A stretch of DNA of 64,000 bases from contig NZ_RHJS01000002.1 in assembly GCF_003885045.1 (NCBI RefSeq), positions 372,001 to 436,000 of the forward strand, given 5' to 3'. The DNA is from Schaedlerella arabinosiphila. Its GTDB lineage: Bacteria; Bacillota; Clostridia; Lachnospirales; Lachnospiraceae. Numbering within the stretch: position 1 is the first letter of the stretch; each line of letters starts with the position of its first letter. Below the pieces are notes generated by a model. That model saw nothing but the letters and a program-made list of their open reading frames with translations, was not told the DNA's origin and searched no databases. The translations under genes were made by a program, and so were the position numbers. Shown here one piece after another: positions 18,679 through 26,888 of this stretch.

Positions 18679-19988
18679 AAGGAGCAGAAATCTTGAATAC
18701 ACCGGGATATTACTATGCATTTGCCTATTGGATGTCCGCATTTGTGATCATCTTCATTTATCACGATAAGCCGCGGCAAAAAAAACACTGGGCAGGAGAT
18801 GCAGCGGTATTTGTGATCCTGCAGGTATTCATGTATCTGACAGACGGCGTGGCGAAGTTCCTGTTCATACCGTCTATGCTGCTGATCATCTTTCTGGTGC
18901 TTTTATATGTACGGATAAATTGTGATTTTACGTTAAGGGAAACAGGATATTACGGGGCTACAGTGCTGATCAATGCGGAGTTTGCCGCGTCCCTCTGCTG
19001 GCAGATCTACTATAACTTTGCATTCGATATTCCAAAGGATTATCAGGTTTTCTGGTGCGTTGGAGAAATGGTCCTGGTCTATGGCCTTATTTATGCGGCG
19101 ATTTATTTTCTGGAGCGGCATCTGCGCAAGGATATTGAGGAACTTCGGCTTACCGGCCGTGAACTATTGAGTGTATTTGTGATTGCGCTTATGGTTTATA
19201 GTGTCAGCAATATGAGTTATGTGGATACGGAATGGCTGTTCAGCAGCGCCATGAGCAGGGATATCTTTATTATCCGTACTTTGACGGATTTCTGCGGGAT
19301 CTGTCTCCTTTACGCCTATCATATCCAGGTACGTGCGATGCAGATGCGGTTTGAAATGGATACCCTTCAGAATATCATGGAAATGCAGTATAAAAGTTAT
19401 CAGATGTCACAGGATAATATTGATATGGTGAATCAGAAATACCATGATCTGAAGCATCAGATCACACTGCTGAAGGCAGAGACAGAAACGCAAAAATCCG
19501 TGGAATATCTGGAGCAGATGGAACGGGAGATTAAAAGTTATGAAGCGCAGAACAAGACAGGAAACAAAGTGTTAGATGCTGTCCTTACTATTAAAAGTAT
19601 GGCTTGCCAGGGGAAAGGGATTGAACTGAAGTGCGTGGTAGAAGGGGATCTCCTCTTCTTTATGGATGATATGGATGTCAGTGCCTTGTTTGGAAATATG
19701 CTGGACAATGCCATAGAGTCCGTGGAAAAGCTTCCGGATGAGCGGATGCGGCTGATCCGTCTCTACGTGGTTCGGGAAAAGCAATTTTTGCGAATCTGTA
19801 CGGAAAATTACTGTACGGAACAGATCCAATTTAAGAAAGGCATGCCAGTGACTACAAAAAAAGATAAGCGTCTCCATGGATTTGGGATGAAGAGTATCCA
19901 AACTACAGTTAGGAAATATGACGGCTCCGTGATGGCTGCTCTGAACTCGAACTGGTTTGAGGTGAAGATTTTAATACCGATTCCTTAG
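18675..19988 (+). CDS. GHKL-type sensor histidine kinase (AgrC-like)
   Basis: A 437-residue membrane kinase. The first 200 residues hold about six hydrophobic helices. A dimerisation region follows with the phospho-His257 (QKYHDLKHQITLLK), then a GHKL ATPase with GNMLDNAIESVEKLP and a glycine box HGFGMKSIQTTVRKYDG. ATG 18675 overlaps the regulator stop (ATGA) and is preferred over GTG 18669. AgrC-like kinases often sense peptides, but no agrB/agrD-like gene is next to it. With glycosidases as neighbours, the signal may be a peptide or a surface cue. Unknown. Confidence 0.9.
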   Translation: MKGAEILNTPGYYYAFAYWMSAFVIIFIYHDKPRQKKHWAGDAAVFVILQVFMYLTDGVAKFLFIPSMLLIIFLVLLYVRINCDFTLRETGYYGATVLINAEFAASLCWQIYYNFAFDIPKDYQVFWCVGEMVLVYGLIYAAIYFLERHLRKDIEELRLTGRELLSVFVIALMVYSVSNMSYVDTEWLFSSAMSRDIFIIRTLTDFCGICLLYAYHIQVRAMQMRFEMDTLQNIMEMQYKSYQMSQDNIDMVNQKYHDLKHQITLLKAETETQKSVEYLEQMEREIKSYEAQNKTGNKVLDAVLTIKSMACQGKGIELKCVVEGDLLFFMDDMDVSALFGNMLDNAIESVEKLPDERMRLIRLYVVREKQFLRICTENYCTEQIQFKKGMPVTTKKDKRLHGFGMKSIQTTVRKYDGSVMAALNSNWFEVKILIPIP

Positions 19989-20018
19989 GGAGTCACAGAC
20001 AGGTACTTACACTACAGA

Positions 20019-20273
20019 TTAAGTCAGATGAATTTCCTTGTTGATATCATCAAGACTCATATCTGCAACACCATTATTCTCAGCCTGTACTCGCAGGGTA
20101 TGAAAGGCTTGCACCGCGCCCTCACGTGTGATATCAGCTTCAGAAGATGATAGTTCAAAAGGAATCCTGCGCTGTCTGACAACAGCTCGTGCAAATACAT
20201 TGATTGCTGTAGATGCGTTCATGCCGAAATCCTGGCATAAGCAGTCAAATTGATTCTTTAATGTTTCGTCCAT
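20019..20273 (-). CDS. Orphan RelB/DinJ-family antitoxin, probably truncated
   Basis: An 84-residue ribbon-helix-helix protein that matches the DinJ/RelB family (FGMNASTAINVFARAVVRQRRIPFEL). The reading frame upstream of the ATG continues as ATFSVR before MDETLK. These are the residues that normally follow the start in this family, yet the expected start codon has become TTT and no ribosome binding site is visible. The ATG used here (20273) would lose the first beta-strand needed for DNA binding. No toxin gene follows: the next bases downstream reach the GHKL kinase stop on the other strand. It is probably a remnant. Confidence 0.65.
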   Translation of the reverse strand: MDETLKNQFDCLCQDFGMNASTAINVFARAVVRQRRIPFELSSSEADITREGAVQAFHTLRVQAENNGVADMSLDDINKEIHLT

Positions 20274-20627
20274 TCGGACGCTGAAAGTTGCAAATTGGTG
20301 TTTTTATAATTAAATTGAACCGATTTTCTGAAACGATAGTTCCATGAAGCAATGGAAGCAGGAGGTATAGAAGATTTGTGAGGGACTCGAAGCAGAACAT
20401 AGAAAGTGAATAGATTATTTTTATTCCAAAGTCGCAGATTGAAAACGGTCTGCGGCTTTTACATTTTGTTTGCTAAAAAAAGTTTTTTCATTTCCTTATA
20501 CTTTCTTTATAATTCCCTGTTATCCTTATTCCTGTAATCGGTTACGAGACAGAAGTTTTTATTGCATCAAGCAAGTGACAGACTATACGAAATACAGTAT
20601 GAAAAAGGTGACAGGAAAGGATGGAAT
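20274..20627. other. Non-coding region upstream of the ABC operon
   Basis: This 354-bp gap contains an AT-rich start for the DinJ-like gene and a weak hairpin with T-run (20431-20438 with 20449-20456, followed by TTTTAC). It also holds the promoter of the immunity-type ABC operon. No coding sequence is convincing. A very short ATG-started frame near 20343 ends after eight codons. Confidence 0.5.
20485..20513 (+). promoter_or_regulatory. Promoter of the immunity-type ABC operon
   Basis: A -35-like TTTTCA (20485-20490), a 17-base spacer and a perfect -10 TATAAT (20508-20513) lie 114 bases before the ATPase start. The spacing is ideal. The cognate response regulator at 23068 may autoregulate it, but no operator is clear. 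Confidence 0.5.
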
Positions 20628-21329
20628 ATGATGAAACATATTTTAGAAACAGAGTGTGTAACAAAAGAGTTCCGGGGCCATTCCGCGGTGTGCGGCGTGT
20701 CTCTGCAGATACCGGAGTGCTGTGTATACGGGCTTCTTGGCCCCAACGGGGCGGGGAAATCAACGATCTTGAAGATGCTGACAGGGATTCTCAGGCCCAC
20801 CAGCGGGAAAGTGCTTTTTGACGGACATTCTTGGAGCCGGAAGGATCTGGCGGAGATCGGCGCGCTGGTGGAGACACCCCCGGTATATGAGAACCTGACG
20901 GCCTGGGAGAATCTGAAGGTCCGGGCGCTGATCCTGGGGATATCGGATGCCCGGATTCGGGAAGTGCTGGATTTGGTGGATCTTGCGGATACTGGGAAGA
21001 AAAAGGCGGGGGCATTTTCGCTGGGGATGAAGCAGAGGCTGGGACTTGGGATCGCGCTGCTGGGCCGGCCGAAGCTATTGATCCTGGATGAACCGCTGAA
21101 CGGGCTGGACCCGATCGGGATTCAGGAGCTGCGTGAAATGATCCGGAGATTTCCCCAGGAGGGGATCACGGTGATCGTGTCCAGCCATATCTTGAGTGAG
21201 ATCGCCCAGACTGCAGACTATATCGGGATTATCGCAAATGGGATGCTGGGTTATCAGGGAGAAATGCCGGAGGAAGGGCATCTGGAGGAATTATTTATGA
21301 AGATTGCGGCGAAGCACCGGGCGGCTTAG
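20628..21329 (+). CDS. Lantibiotic-protection-type ABC transporter, ATP-binding subunit
   Basis: A cytosolic ABC ATPase of 233 residues of the MutF/NukF/SpaF type. It has Walker A GPNGAGKST, the family signature form FSLGMKQRL and Walker B LLILDEPLNGLDP, with the switch His in VIVSSHILSE. It should energise two permeases encoded next to it that expel or block a lantibiotic or similar antimicrobial peptide at the membrane. ATG 20628 with AAAGGA upstream is chosen over the in-frame upstream start at 20562. No lantibiotic biosynthesis gene is nearby. Confidence 0.9.
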   Translation: MMKHILETECVTKEFRGHSAVCGVSLQIPECCVYGLLGPNGAGKSTILKMLTGILRPTSGKVLFDGHSWSRKDLAEIGALVETPPVYENLTAWENLKVRALILGISDARIREVLDLVDLADTGKKKAGAFSLGMKQRLGLGIALLGRPKLLILDEPLNGLDPIGIQELREMIRRFPQEGITVIVSSHILSEIAQTADYIGIIANGMLGYQGEMPEEGHLEELFMKIAAKHRAA

Positions 21330-21408
21330 GAACCGGCGCGAAATCATATGTACAGACTGTGCGTTAAGAGAAACTGGCAGGTATATATTTGGAAGGAGAA
21401 GAGATCAG

Positions 21409-22173
21409 ATGAGAGAATATTATATTGCGGAGAGTTTAAAGAACCGGCACACCTTCGCGGGGAAGCTGGGCTGGATCATGCCGTTGACGGTGGTGGCACT
21501 GTCGGCCATGCTGACCTGGGATTATTTTACAATCGACTGCTATAACTGGTGGTATACAGTTCTGTTCCCGGGAATGGCTGCGTTCCTGTGCGGGGCAGTG
21601 GGAAACAGGGATAAGAAGCTGGGGAATCGGGCCATCTGGACGCTGCCGGCAGAGCCGGGGAACATATGGGACGGAAAGATCCTGTACGGCATCCGCTGTA
21701 TGGGAACAGCCCTGCTGGTGCTGGGAGGCGTGACCCTGGCTGCCGGTATCGGAATGGAACAGATCCTGCACAGAGTATTACGGATCAGCCTGACACCCGG
21801 ACAGCAGATCTTTGCGGTGCTGATATTGTTTACAGTGTCATTGTGGCAGATTCCCTTCTGCCTGTTTCTGCAGCAGGCTATAGGGACATTTCCTATGGTG
21901 CTTCTCCATATGGGCATGTGGGTTCTGTGCTCCGCCGAACTGTCGCTGAAACCCTATTTCTGGGTGCTTCCGGGAGGAATTGCGTCCCGGATGATGTGTA
22001 TAATCCTGGGGATACTGCCAAACGGGCTGGTAGCAGAACCGGGAAGCATGACCTATTCACCGGAACTGATGGAACGGACGGGGCTGCCTCTGGGAATCGC
22101 GGCATCGCTTATCTGGTTCTTTCTTTTCTGGCGTTTGAGCCGGAGGTGGTTTGAAAGGAAGGTGGAGAGATGA
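21409..22173 (+). CDS. Immunity-type ABC permease (MutE/EpiE-like)
   Basis: A membrane permease of 254 residues with about six helices. It opens with REYYIAESLKNRHTFAGKLGWIMPL and continues with CYNWWYTVLFPGMAAFLCG, both characteristic of the MutE/EpiE family. A start at 21304 would lie inside the ATPase gene; ATG 21409 follows GAAGGAGA and is preferred. It overlaps the next permease gene by four bases. It forms a heteromeric channel with that permease and the ATPase. Confidence 0.87.
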   Translation: MREYYIAESLKNRHTFAGKLGWIMPLTVVALSAMLTWDYFTIDCYNWWYTVLFPGMAAFLCGAVGNRDKKLGNRAIWTLPAEPGNIWDGKILYGIRCMGTALLVLGGVTLAAGIGMEQILHRVLRISLTPGQQIFAVLILFTVSLWQIPFCLFLQQAIGTFPMVLLHMGMWVLCSAELSLKPYFWVLPGGIASRMMCIILGILPNGLVAEPGSMTYSPELMERTGLPLGIAASLIWFFLFWRLSRRWFERKVER

Positions 22174-23075
22174 TGGAAGCTGTGAGGACAGATGTAAACA
22201 GATCGGGGGAATTAAAAAGTTCTGTAAAGGAAGAAGTGACGCCTGAAAAATTAAAAGAGCATGTAAGGACAGAAAGAGAGCAGCCCGGGGAATCCGGAAG
22301 GTCTGCAAAAGTGAATGGAAGCATACAAGGGGAACTGCTGCGGCTCATAAAAGCGGAATTTTGGAAAGTGCGGCATACCCTTTTAACCTGGATTCATCTG
22401 CTGGTTCCTCTGCTGGGGATTGTGGTGTTCCTGATGTACTACAGTTGGTCAGGGTGGAGTGACGAAGGGAAGGTATCCGGGTACATCCAGGTATTATCCA
22501 TTGCATTTCCGCTGATCATCAGCGTAGTCTGCTCCCTGTCCGTGGAAATGGAGGAACAGGGGCATTTCCAGACGATGCTCGGGGCGATGGTGCATAAAAA
22601 AGCCGCGCTGCTGGCAAAGTGGGCGGTGCTGGCGGTGCTGGGGCTGGGGGCTCTGCTGCTGGCAGTGGGAGGGTTTGCGGCGGGCTTCGGGATGATGACA
22701 GGAGGGTCGGTCTATACACCGGCGCAATATGCAGGGATGGCGGGGGTGCTGTGGCTGGGAGGAATCAATTTGTACCTCCTCCATCTGTTTCTGAACCTGG
22801 CATTTTCCAAAACCATTTCCATGTGTGTCGGAACGTCGGAGCTGCTCACGGCGGCGCTGTTTCTGACCGGGCTGGGGGAAGGGCTGTGGCAGTTTTTTCC
22901 CTGCTCCTGGGGTAGCAGATGGAGCGGATATCTGCTATTATATTGGAAAGGGCAGGCGATGCCTGCCGGATTTGTATCCCGGAGCCTGGGAATCGGCGCA
23001 GTTCTGACGGCGGCGCTGTGGGGAATGATTTTCCTGTGGTATCATTATTATGAAGGAAGGCAGTGTCATGATTAA
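22170..23075 (+). CDS. Immunity-type ABC permease (MutG-like) with long charged N-terminus
   Basis: A membrane permease of 301 residues with six helices. The conserved part starts near residue 52 with LLRLIKAEFWKVRHTLLTWIH, as in MutG/EpiG. The first 50 residues (many Glu, Lys, Ser and Arg) are not typical and could be a linker or an early start. An internal ATG start after this stretch is not obvious. Start 22170 overlaps the MutE-like stop (ATGATG), consistent with coupling, and the gene overlaps the response-regulator gene by eight bases. Confidence 0.84.
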   Translation: MMEAVRTDVNRSGELKSSVKEEVTPEKLKEHVRTEREQPGESGRSAKVNGSIQGELLRLIKAEFWKVRHTLLTWIHLLVPLLGIVVFLMYYSWSGWSDEGKVSGYIQVLSIAFPLIISVVCSLSVEMEEQGHFQTMLGAMVHKKAALLAKWAVLAVLGLGALLLAVGGFAAGFGMMTGGSVYTPAQYAGMAGVLWLGGINLYLLHLFLNLAFSKTISMCVGTSELLTAALFLTGLGEGLWQFFPCSWGSRWSGYLLLYWKGQAMPAGFVSRSLGIGAVLTAALWGMIFLWYHYYEGRQCHD

Positions 23076-23727
23076 TATATTGGCGGTGGATGATGAGAAA
23101 CATATCTTAAGGCTGATTCAAAACGCGCTGGCAAAGGAAGGGTATCATGTGACGGCGGTGTCAGATCCGCAGGAGCTTGAAAAGCTGAAGCTCACGGAGT
23201 ATCAATTGATCCTTCTGGATGTCATGATGCCGGGGAAGGACGGATTTGCGCTGTGCGGGGAGATTCGGGATTCGGTGGACTGCCCGATCCTGTTTCTGAC
23301 CGCAAAAACGGAAGAGGCGGATATCATGAAGGGGCTGGGCGTGGGAGGGGACGACTACATCACCAAGCCCTTCGGCATCGGAGAGCTTCGGGCACGGGTG
23401 GCGGCCCATCTGCGGCGGGAGACGAGGGAGAAAAAGCAGGCGGTGTCGGTGGGCGGCGTGCAGTTTCTTCTGAAGGCGAAAAAGGTGCGGTACAAGGATG
23501 AGGAACTGGATTTTACAAAGAGTGAGTATGCGATCTGCGAGTACCTTGCGCTGAACCATGGGCAGGTATTTTCCAAGGAGCGGATCTATGAGCATGTCTT
23601 CGGCTATGAGAAAGAGAGCGATAATTCGGTGATCACCGAGCATATCAAGAATATTCGGGCAAAATGCCAGAAGGCAGGGCTGGAGCCGATTGAGACGGTG
23701 TGGGGGATCGGATATCGATGGAGATAG
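23068..23727 (+). CDS. OmpR-family response regulator
   Basis: A 219-residue regulator with a receiver domain (acidic pair VDDE, phosphoacceptor Asp51 in LILLDVMMPG, switch Lys in YITKPFG). A C-terminal winged helix follows (ELDFTKSEYAICEYLALN, VITEHIKNIRAKC, VWGIGYRW). It is nested in the ABC operon and probably induces it, in the manner of NisR/SpaR-type immunity regulation. ATG 23068 is preceded by GAAGGAAGG and is preferred over 23050. Confidence 0.92.
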   Translation: MINILAVDDEKHILRLIQNALAKEGYHVTAVSDPQELEKLKLTEYQLILLDVMMPGKDGFALCGEIRDSVDCPILFLTAKTEEADIMKGLGVGGDDYITKPFGIGELRARVAAHLRRETREKKQAVSVGGVQFLLKAKKVRYKDEELDFTKSEYAICEYLALNHGQVFSKERIYEHVFGYEKESDNSVITEHIKNIRAKCQKAGLEPIETVWGIGYRWR

Positions 23728-23729
23728 GG

Positions 23730-25181
23730 ATGAGGGGAAAAGGACAAAAAACGATCGCAAATGTTTTTCTGAGATATATCTGCCTGCTGGCAGGAGGGGC
23801 GCTGATGTGGCTTCTGGTCCTGGTCTGCATCTTTATCGTGCTGGAGGCGTCTGGGGAGGTGCTTCCAGCCAATTATGCGGAGCTCTGGCTCAATGAAACG
23901 GCGGCAGAAATCCGGACGGCTTCGGAAGTCACAGAGAACATGATACCTCCGGAGTGTACCTTCGGGGTCTACAAGACAGATGGAAGCTGGCGGTACGGTA
24001 CGTTTTCCAAAGAGCTAAGGGAACTGGCCTGGGAGCACTATGAAAAAAATGATGCCAATACCGGTGGCAGGGGATACCTGCGTTTTCTGGAACGGGATAA
24101 GGGGGAGGTGTGCATTGTAAACTACAGGATTACCATGCTGTATCGGAACGCGTTTCTGAGAAAATGGGTTCCTAGGGCGGATCTTCTGCTGGTGATCGGA
24201 TATGTGGTTCTGTTTTTGCTGCATACGTTCGTGGTCTCACGGCATTTTGGGAAATATATGGGGGCAAGGCTTGCGGTGCTCAATGAGGTTACGGGAGAAA
24301 TCCGGGACCAGAACCTGGATTTTGAAAGGACGCATTCGGAATTGAAGGAAGTGGAGGAAGTGCTGGATTCCCTGCATCAGATGAAGGAGGCCCTGAAAAG
24401 CTCTCTGCATCGGCAATGGAATTTGGAAAAGGGCAAAGAGGAGCAGATTGCGGCGCTGGCCCATGATATCAGGACTCCGTTGACGGTCATCCGGGGAAAT
24501 GCGGAGCTTTTGGCGGAAGGGGAGCTTGCGGAGGAGGAACAGGAGTATAACCGGGATATCCTGCAAAGCGTGGCGATCATGGAGGAATATCTGGAAATGC
24601 TGCATGAGATTCTGCAGGCAGACCGGACGGAGATGGAAAACGGTAGCGCTCAGGAGGATGACGAAGAGCGGCAGATCACTTGTGAAGCGCTGGCCGGGAA
24701 AATGGAGGAGCAGGCCAGGCTTCTGGCATCCGCTCGGCAATGCGGGATTACGTTCAGAAGAGGCCCGCTGCGGGGCATGGTCAGAGGGAGTGAAAGCCGG
24801 ATGATCAGGGCATTTCAGAATATTGTCAGCAATGCGCTGGATTACAGCCCTCCTGGGAAAGGGATACGGATTGCGTTTTCCAACCGGGAAGAAGCAGGGA
24901 AGGCGTATCTGCTGGCGGTAGTTACGGATGAAGGGCCGGGATTTTCGGCGGAGGATCTGAAATATGCCGCCGAGCGGTTTTACCAGGGAGATAAAAGCCG
25001 GAGCAGTAAGGTGCATTATGGGATCGGACTGCATACGGCCCGGCAGTTTATCATGGCCCAGGGGGGATATCTGGCGCTGGAGAATGGGGAGGAAGGCGGG
25101 GCAAAAGTGACGCTTGGTATGTTACTGTTGACTCCTGGGCCGTGCACTGCGCTGCACGGTCACAGGCCAGTACAGTACTAG
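23730..25181 (+). CDS. Sensor histidine kinase of the immunity operon, 3' end altered by a repeat insertion
   Basis: A 483-residue HisKA/HATPase_c kinase with two membrane helices (about residues 10-40 and 150-172) around a 110-residue external domain. His245 lies in AALAHDIRTPLTVIRGN, and the ATP-binding domain has FQNIVSNALDYSPPGKG, DEGPGFSAEDL and YGIGLHTARQFIMAQGG. ATG 23730 is just behind the regulator stop. The family end would be close after AKVTLG. In this gene the frame continues into a repeat element, giving about 20 unrelated residues. Without the insertion it would end as LGIRRWE. The catalytic core is intact. Confidence 0.9.
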   Translation: MRGKGQKTIANVFLRYICLLAGGALMWLLVLVCIFIVLEASGEVLPANYAELWLNETAAEIRTASEVTENMIPPECTFGVYKTDGSWRYGTFSKELRELAWEHYEKNDANTGGRGYLRFLERDKGEVCIVNYRITMLYRNAFLRKWVPRADLLLVIGYVVLFLLHTFVVSRHFGKYMGARLAVLNEVTGEIRDQNLDFERTHSELKEVEEVLDSLHQMKEALKSSLHRQWNLEKGKEEQIAALAHDIRTPLTVIRGNAELLAEGELAEEEQEYNRDILQSVAIMEEYLEMLHEILQADRTEMENGSAQEDDEERQITCEALAGKMEEQARLLASARQCGITFRRGPLRGMVRGSESRMIRAFQNIVSNALDYSPPGKGIRIAFSNREEAGKAYLLAVVTDEGPGFSAEDLKYAAERFYQGDKSRSSKVHYGIGLHTARQFIMAQGGYLALENGEEGGAKVTLGMLLLTPGPCTALHGHRPVQY

Positions 25182-25264
25182 GGCTGGAATCCGGCCTCTT
25201 GCCGTAAGGCAACTTTAAATAGGCCGGATTCGTTGCTGTGAACACCGTAGGTGTGAACAGTGAC
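25121..25264 (+). repeat. Hairpin-rich short repeat element, copy B, inserted in the kinase 3' end
   Basis: This element of about 144 bp is bounded by imperfect inverted ends GTTACTGTTGAC (25121-25132) and GTGAACAGTGAC (25253-25264). Internal stems are ATCCGGCCT / AGGCCGGAT and GAACACC / GGTGT. It is flanked by direct repeats: the 15 bases AGTGACGCTTGGTAT occur at 25106-25120 and 25259-25273. If the element ends at 25264, the target duplication is the nine bases GCTTGGTAT. The element aligns throughout with copy A at 3471-3618. No protein is encoded, so any movement would depend on a transposase elsewhere. Confidence 0.7.
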
Positions 25265-25391
25265 GCTTGGTATCAGAAGATGGGAATGAAGCTGGGAATG
25301 AACAAGAACAAATAGAGGACAGATATCAAAGATTGTGTTATAATGTGAACACTTGACGGGAGTTTTACGGAATTGAGGAGCGTGATCGGTG

Positions 25392-26840
25392 ATGGGAATG
25401 TATTTGAACCCTGGGAACAGTGGATTTGCCGGGATCAGAAATGACACATATGTTGACAAAAGCGGATTGATCGGCCTGGTCAACGAGACGATAGATACCC
25501 CCAGGCGTTTGACGTGCATCAGCAGGCCCCGCCGTTTCGGAAAATCATTTGCAGCCAAGATGCTGTGTGCATATTATGATAAGACTTGTGACTCCGCGCC
25601 TTTGTTTGAGGATCTTCAGATTGCCCTTGATGAAAAAATAAACGGGACATACAGGAAATATCTGAACAAATATGACGTCATCTACCTTGATATGACATCT
25701 GTTATGGGAGAAGCAGGCAAGACAGAGTGGATTCCTTATATCAAACAAAGACTGACGCAGGAACTTTCCAGGGAATACCCGGATCTGAAGGCAGAGGAGT
25801 CTTTTCTGGCAACACTCCTTTCCGCGGTGGAACGGATGGGCAATAAGCTGATTATGATCATCGACGAATGGGATGCGCCAATAAGAGAAACCCCGGAAAT
25901 TCAGAAGAGCTATCTTGAGTTTTTGCGAGTGCTGTTTAAGAGCAGCAGTACCACGGATAGAATTTTTGCGGCCGTCTATATGACAGGGATACTTCCAATA
26001 AAAAAAGACGGTTCTCAATCTGCTATTTCTGATTTTAAAGAATTTACGGTGGTCAAGCCCAGAAAATTTGGGGAATATGTGGGGTTTACAGAGACTGAGG
26101 TGCAGAAGCTGTGCAGGGACTTTGGGCGTGATTTCGGCATGATGAAGAAGTGGTACGACGGTTACTGTTTTCGGGGTGTGGGCTCTGTGTATAATCCAAA
26201 CTCGGTCATGGAAGCTGTCCGAAATGATGATTTTGATTCTTATTGGATACAGACCTCAGCGGCAGAGAGTTTGATGGGATATATAAGCCTGGATTTTGAC
26301 GGACTTTCCAGGACGGTGGCAGAACTGATCGGCGGCGGAGAGGTGAGGGTTGACACGAAAGGATTTGCCAATGACCTTGTGACATTTCGAAATCAGGATG
26401 ATATATTGACATTGCTGATCCACTTAGGATATCTGGCTTACGATGAGACGGCAGGAAAGGCGTATATACCAAACGAAGAAATCAGGATGGAATTTGTGAA
26501 AATTGTCCGGGACGTGAAGAGAGACGATACGCTCAGACGTGTCAGGGAGAGCGAGCAGCTCATTATAGATACGGTTCATGGAAATGCCCGGGCTGTGGCG
26601 GCCCAGATTGAGAAAATCCATGGGGAAGAAGCCGCACTGCACTACAATAATGAGCAGTCTCTGCGCAGTGTGATCAAACGGGCGTATTTCAGTTACGGCG
26701 ATGAGTTTGTCTTGTTTGAAGAGCTGCCGGCGGGTATAGGATATACGGGTGACATTCTACTGGTTGGCATTAATTATGACGAAGAAGCAGCGGCAGGGGA
26801 GAGGAAGCATACCTGTGTGATCGAGAAGTACCAGGTATGA
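25392..26840 (+). CDS. AAA-ATPase-like protein with deleted PD-(D/E)XK nuclease core
   Basis: A 482-residue member of the AAA-ATPase_like/DUF1703 (PDDEXK_9) proteins common in gut Firmicutes and Bacteroidetes; function not established. It begins MGMYLNPGNSGFAGIRNDTYVDKSGLI in family fashion. The Walker A-like motif is SRPRRFGKS and Walker B is MIIDEWDAP. Near residue 450 the sequence passes directly from ELPAGIGY to TGDILLVGINYD. The usual strand-turn-strand with Asp and ExK and the following helix (roughly 45 residues) is absent, and the frame is kept. The nuclease is therefore probably inactive. ATG 25392 matches the start of the intact paralogue at 26889. Confidence 0.85.
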   Translation: MGMYLNPGNSGFAGIRNDTYVDKSGLIGLVNETIDTPRRLTCISRPRRFGKSFAAKMLCAYYDKTCDSAPLFEDLQIALDEKINGTYRKYLNKYDVIYLDMTSVMGEAGKTEWIPYIKQRLTQELSREYPDLKAEESFLATLLSAVERMGNKLIMIIDEWDAPIRETPEIQKSYLEFLRVLFKSSSTTDRIFAAVYMTGILPIKKDGSQSAISDFKEFTVVKPRKFGEYVGFTETEVQKLCRDFGRDFGMMKKWYDGYCFRGVGSVYNPNSVMEAVRNDDFDSYWIQTSAAESLMGYISLDFDGLSRTVAELIGGGEVRVDTKGFANDLVTFRNQDDILTLLIHLGYLAYDETAGKAYIPNEEIRMEFVKIVRDVKRDDTLRRVRESEQLIIDTVHGNARAVAAQIEKIHGEEAALHYNNEQSLRSVIKRAYFSYGDEFVLFEELPAGIGYTGDILLVGINYDEEAAAGERKHTCVIEKYQV

Positions 26841-26888
26841 GGAATAACAATATGTTATGCATTCTGGCCTGGAGAAAGGATAAGAAGT

